Assembly (NCBI GenBank): GCA_016208525.1
Contig: JACQYJ010000020.1
Span: 1 to 8,786 of the forward strand
From: Deltaproteobacteria bacterium
GTDB lineage: Bacteria > Desulfobacterota > JAENJC01
Reading direction: 5' to 3'
Length of the DNA stretch: 8,786 nucleotides
Under the pieces are notes generated by a model, which saw only the letters and a program-made list of their open reading frames with translations, was not told the DNA's origin and did not search any database. The position numbers and the translations under genes are program-made. Shown here piece by piece: positions 6,516-8,786 of this stretch. How positions within the stretch are numbered: position 1 is the first letter of the stretch; each line of letters opens with the position of its first letter.

Positions 6516-6835
6516 ATGAATAAGAAGATTTTAGTTTTGAACTTTGCGCTTTGCACTTTGAATTTTGCATCTGGGTGTCAAGGCTCCTCGTTGGCCAGAG
6601 GCCACCGGCAGCCAAAATCTCAGTCCTGGAAAGCTCCGGAGAAAAGCTTGAGACAGGCGCAAGGAAGAGGGCGTCGGCATTTACAACGGCAGCGGCAGCC
6701 AGGGGGTTTGCGGAGGAACGCTCCAGGGTCAGCGACAAGTACAAGGTTGACTTCGCCAGGGTAGAGCGCATGGAGGCCGTCAGGGTAAGCGACGAGGAGG
6801 CGATGAAGTTCCTCCAGGAGGGGGTGGGGAAATGA
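6516..6835 (+). pseudogene. Small exported-protein gene, frameshifted as it stands
   Basis: Two frames make up this gene. From the ATG at 6516 the reading gives a signal peptide, MNKKILVLNFALCTLNFASG, with C21 as possible lipidated cysteine, but then an arginine- and glutamine-rich stretch of shadow-frame type up to a stop at 6762-6764. The other frame, open from 6524 to the TGA at 6833-6835, reads as normal protein (AKISVLESSGEKLETG, DKYKVDFARVERMEAV, DEEAMKFLQEG), and its stop overlaps the next gene's ATG. So the body is in the second frame and the start in the first. Gain of one base, or of one heptanucleotide unit, would join them. It may be a true pseudogene, a phase-off state or a sequencing error. 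The body family is not recognised. Confidence 0.6.
6541..6568 (+). repeat. Heptanucleotide array (ACTTTGC-type, x4) in a signal-peptide region
   Basis: The units are ACTTTGC, GCTTTGC, ACTTTGA and ATTTTGC. This is the opposite strand of the TGCAAAG family. Read on the T-rich strand it encodes the hydrophobic core of the signal peptide as a seven-residue repeat (LNFALCT LNFA). Confidence 0.85.
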
Positions 6836-7698
6836 AGAAAATTGAAAATTGCAAATTGAAAATTGCAAATTTTAAAATTATTCTTTTTGCATTTTGCATT
6901 TTGCATTCTGCACTTTGCAATATTGTTTTGGCTTCCGGCGATTTCCGGCAGAGGGCGTCACAGGGGGAGGAGTCGTTCTCCGAGGAAGACGATGTAAGGG
7001 CAGAGGTGGTCTTTGGCAGGGGGCTTGCGGCAAGGATATTGGGCAAGTATGCTTTTTATGAGAATGACAAGCTCAATGAGTATGTCAACAAGATCGGGAA
7101 AGGTTTGGCCCAGTTTGCCAACAGGCCTGAGATCGAATTCAGGTTCGCAGTCCTCGACACCGATATAGTCAACGCTTACGCCGCTCCAGGCGGGTATATA
7201 TTCGTTACAAAGGGCGCCCTCAGGCAGATGGAAGACGAGGCTGAACTGGCCGCAGTCCTCTCTCATGAGATCGCTCATGTCACCGAAAGGCATATTGTAA
7301 AAGAGCTTAATATAAAGGGGACGGAGGTCTCCCCTGTCTCCGGTTTTGCCCAGGTGCTCGGAGGAGGGAGCGGAGCGGTGAGAACTGCTTTTACCCAGAT
7401 GGTTGATAAGGCGGCGGAGATACTCTTTGAGAAAGGTCTGAAAAAAGAGGACGAGTATGATTCCGACCGGGTGGCGACCATGACCATAGCTACCGCAGGT
7501 TACGACCCTTCGGCCTTAAAAAGGTATCTCAAGAAGATATCCAACTCTGCAAAAGAGACTAAAACCCTGACAGACACCCACCCTTCTTTTGATGAAAGGA
7601 TTAAAAATGTAGATAATGTCCTTGCCGAAAACCAGTTGACTGATAAGAAACAGGCTCTTGTGAAGGGGAGATTTAATGAGAATGTCAGGATTAAGTAA
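6832..7698 (+). CDS. Exported M48-family zinc metallopeptidase
   Basis: This 288-residue protein has an N-terminal signal peptide (about 1-34; basic n-region, core IILFAFCILHSALCNIVLA) and one M48 peptidase domain. The zinc site is HEIAH (H145, E146, H149) in AELAAVLSHEIAHVTERH; the third ligand is probably E208 in EYDSDRVA, matching the family ExxxD pattern. The segment NAYAAPGGYIFVTKGAL before it is typical of the family. No extra membrane helices are seen, so it is like the periplasmic M48 proteins (LoiP, YcaL and BepA class) that act in outer-membrane protein quality control, though it lacks a TPR extension. AGGAGG (6816-6821) precedes the ATG, which overlaps the preceding stop as ATGA. 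An outer-membrane protein gene follows. The signal peptide is almost wholly encoded by heptanucleotide repeats. Confidence 0.92.
   Translation: MKKIENCKLKIANFKIILFAFCILHSALCNIVLASGDFRQRASQGEESFSEEDDVRAEVVFGRGLAARILGKYAFYENDKLNEYVNKIGKGLAQFANRPEIEFRFAVLDTDIVNAYAAPGGYIFVTKGALRQMEDEAELAAVLSHEIAHVTERHIVKELNIKGTEVSPVSGFAQVLGGGSGAVRTAFTQMVDKAAEILFEKGLKKEDEYDSDRVATMTIATAGYDPSALKRYLKKISNSAKETKTLTDTHPSFDERIKNVDNVLAENQLTDKKQALVKGRFNENVRIK
6841..6918. repeat. Two heptanucleotide arrays facing each other in a signal-peptide region
   Basis: An A-rich array (ATTGAAA, ATTGCAA, ATTGAAA, ATTGCAA, ATTTTAA; 6841-6875) is followed by a T-rich array (TTTTTGC, ATTTTGC twice, ATTCTGC, ACTTTGC; 6884-6918). The two halves are complementary at about 18 of 23 positions in the best block, so the mRNA start could form a hairpin. 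The first half encodes the basic part and the second the hydrophobic core of the signal peptide. Confidence 0.9.
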
Positions 7699-7699
7699 C

Positions 7700-7730
7700 G
7701 TTAGACGTAAGACGTTAGACGTAAGACGTA
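7700..7730 (+). repeat. Heptanucleotide array GTTAGAC/GTAAGAC x4.5, intergenic
   Basis: Four 7-base units alternate GTTAGAC and GTAAGAC (a 14-base higher period), then a partial GTAA. The array fills most of the 40-base gap between the M48 stop codon and the next start codon, where a ribosome site would be expected; no good Shine-Dalgarno is visible near the ATG at 7739. Confidence 0.92.
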
Positions 7731-7738
7731 ATTTATTA

Positions 7739-8786
7739 ATGAGGATAGGGTTTGTTTTTTTCTTACTTCTCACATCTCACATCTCACATCTCACCCCTGC
7801 TTTTGCAGACGAGTACCACTACAACAACATCCTGATAGGTGACAGGGCTGCTGGTATGGGAGGCGCCTACACGGCGATATCCGACGACCCATCGGGACTT
7901 TTCTATAACCCCGCAGGCATCGCCTATACCCAGGGGAGCAACGTCTCGGTCAGCGCCAACGCCGTTCATCAAACAAGGACCGTTTATAAAGATGTCCTCG
8001 GCGGCAATGGTTGGGAACGCACCTCTTCAGCGCTTCTCCCGAACTTCTTCGGGATCATACAGCCCCTCGGAAAGGGGAAGCTTGGTTTTTCCTATGCCGT
8101 GCCGGATTCCATTGTAGAGGACCAGGATCAGGTGTTTTATAACATCCCTAACATTACAAGATATGTTATCAACTTCAACAAAAATGATAACACCTATAAC
8201 TTCGGGCCGTCTTATGCATTGGAGCTTGCCAAAGGTCTTTCAGTTGGTCTAACTATATATGCGCATTACAAAGACAGCCAGTGGATAATGAACCAACTGA
8301 CCAACCTTAACTCAGGTCAGTATGAGTGGTTAAACCAATATTACCAAACATCAGAATGGGGTATTCGCCCGATAATCGGCTTGATGTGGAACACGACTGA
8401 CAAGTTGTCGTTTGGTCTTACCGCAAGTCAGACAAAGGTATTGAATTCAACTACGACAAACCAGGTAGTAATTAAGGATATATCCTATGACGGGAACACA
8501 ATCAACCGTATAGCAATCAAGAGCGATGAAAAGAGGGAACTGCCCCTTACGGCAACCCTGGGTTTCGCCTTTTTTCCTTCCAACACACTGATAATCGCCG
8601 GCGATTTTACCTATTACGATAAAGCGACGGACAATAACTTTGGCGACAAACAACCCACCTGGAATGCCGCACTTGGCGCTGAATACTATTTGAGCGAGAA
8701 ATGGGCGCTCAGGGGAGGTTTATTCACGGACAGGGCCAACACGCCGGAAGCAAAGGCCGGAAATGGGATAGATGACTTTGATCATA
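7739..8786 (+). CDS. OMPP1/FadL-type outer-membrane protein, 3' end cut by the window
   Basis: The open frame runs from an ATG at 7739 to the window end (349 codons seen, no stop). Residues 1-23 form a signal peptide ending AFA. The mature start has the family hallmark GDRAAGMGGAYTAISDD followed by LFYNPAGIA (about 34-62). The rest alternates aromatic and polar residues in short strands (for example LGFSYAVP, YALELAKGLSVGLTIYAHY, WGIRPIIGLMW), as in a transmembrane beta-barrel. Family members carry fatty acids or other hydrophobic compounds across the outer membrane; the substrate here is not known. It lies 40 bases after the M48 gene and is probably in the same operon. The ribosome site is weak, and the gap is a repeat array. 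The signal peptide core is partly made of another heptanucleotide array. Confidence 0.85.
   Translation, partial: MRIGFVFFLLLTSHISHLTPAFADEYHYNNILIGDRAAGMGGAYTAISDDPSGLFYNPAGIAYTQGSNVSVSANAVHQTRTVYKDVLGGNGWERTSSALLPNFFGIIQPLGKGKLGFSYAVPDSIVEDQDQVFYNIPNITRYVINFNKNDNTYNFGPSYALELAKGLSVGLTIYAHYKDSQWIMNQLTNLNSGQYEWLNQYYQTSEWGIRPIIGLMWNTTDKLSFGLTASQTKVLNSTTTNQVVIKDISYDGNTINRIAIKSDEKRELPLTATLGFAFFPSNTLIIAGDFTYYDKATDNNFGDKQPTWNAALGAEYYLSEKWALRGGLFTDRANTPEAKAGNGIDDFDH
7769..7796 (+). repeat. Heptanucleotide array CTCACAT x4 in a signal-peptide region
   Basis: Three perfect CTCACAT units and one CTCACCC encode LTSHISHLTP, the second half of the signal-peptide core of the outer-membrane protein. The His residues are unusual in such a region and reflect the repeat rather than normal signal-peptide composition. 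Confidence 0.93.

Noticed and set aside
7839..8117. Plus-strand open frame of 92 codons within the outer-membrane protein gene
   Set aside because: It is in a different frame from the clear OMPP1/FadL reading, which is continuous from 7739 to the window end.

Overview
This is an 8.8 kb fragment from a Gram-negative-type bacterium. That follows from one good lipoprotein signal peptide, a second possible one in a broken gene, two Sec-exported proteins and an outer-membrane beta-barrel start. The gene families, the roughly even base composition and the many short dispersed repeats remind me of uncultured Nitrospirota or deltaproteobacterial lineages. The taxon is a guess from style, not a proven call. 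All real genes lie on the + strand. I see no rRNA, tRNA or CRISPR.

Region 1 (1-1319) is a small accessory stretch. A type II toxin-antitoxin pair (AbrB-fold antitoxin, PIN-domain toxin, 20-base overlap) sits between two nearly identical 40-base direct repeats. Downstream are 373 bases without a convincing gene, holding the second repeat copy, a possible sigma70-type promoter, a possible minus-strand gene remnant and an imperfect inverted repeat.

Region 2 (1320-4137) holds two abutting genes. One encodes a small exported protein of unknown function, and the other a 730-residue lipoprotein with two fibronectin type III domains, a zinc-metallopeptidase core (HEYGH plus EGWGD) and a C-terminal PPC-like domain. 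A nested palindromic repeat follows.

Region 3 (4138-6515) is a complete membrane adenylate cyclase (CHASE2 sensor, three-helix membrane block, class IIIb cyclase, conserved C-terminal tail), followed by a long imperfect inverted repeat that may end transcription.

Region 4 (6516-8786) is a tight cluster. It starts with a small exported-protein gene that has a perfect Shine-Dalgarno but is frameshifted as it stands. This overlaps (ATGA) an M48-family metallopeptidase gene, and 40 bases later comes the start of an OMPP1/FadL-type outer-membrane protein gene that runs off the window. An envelope-maintenance role is inferred from the families and layout.

The most striking feature is not a gene. 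At least six tandem arrays with a strict 7-base period, of several unrelated sequences, occur in or next to five genes. Four of those genes have signal peptides partly or wholly built from the arrays, and in the fifth an array encodes an extra loop in the CHASE2 domain. Because 7 is not a multiple of 3, gain or loss of a unit changes frame, and the one broken gene would be back in frame with exactly one more unit.
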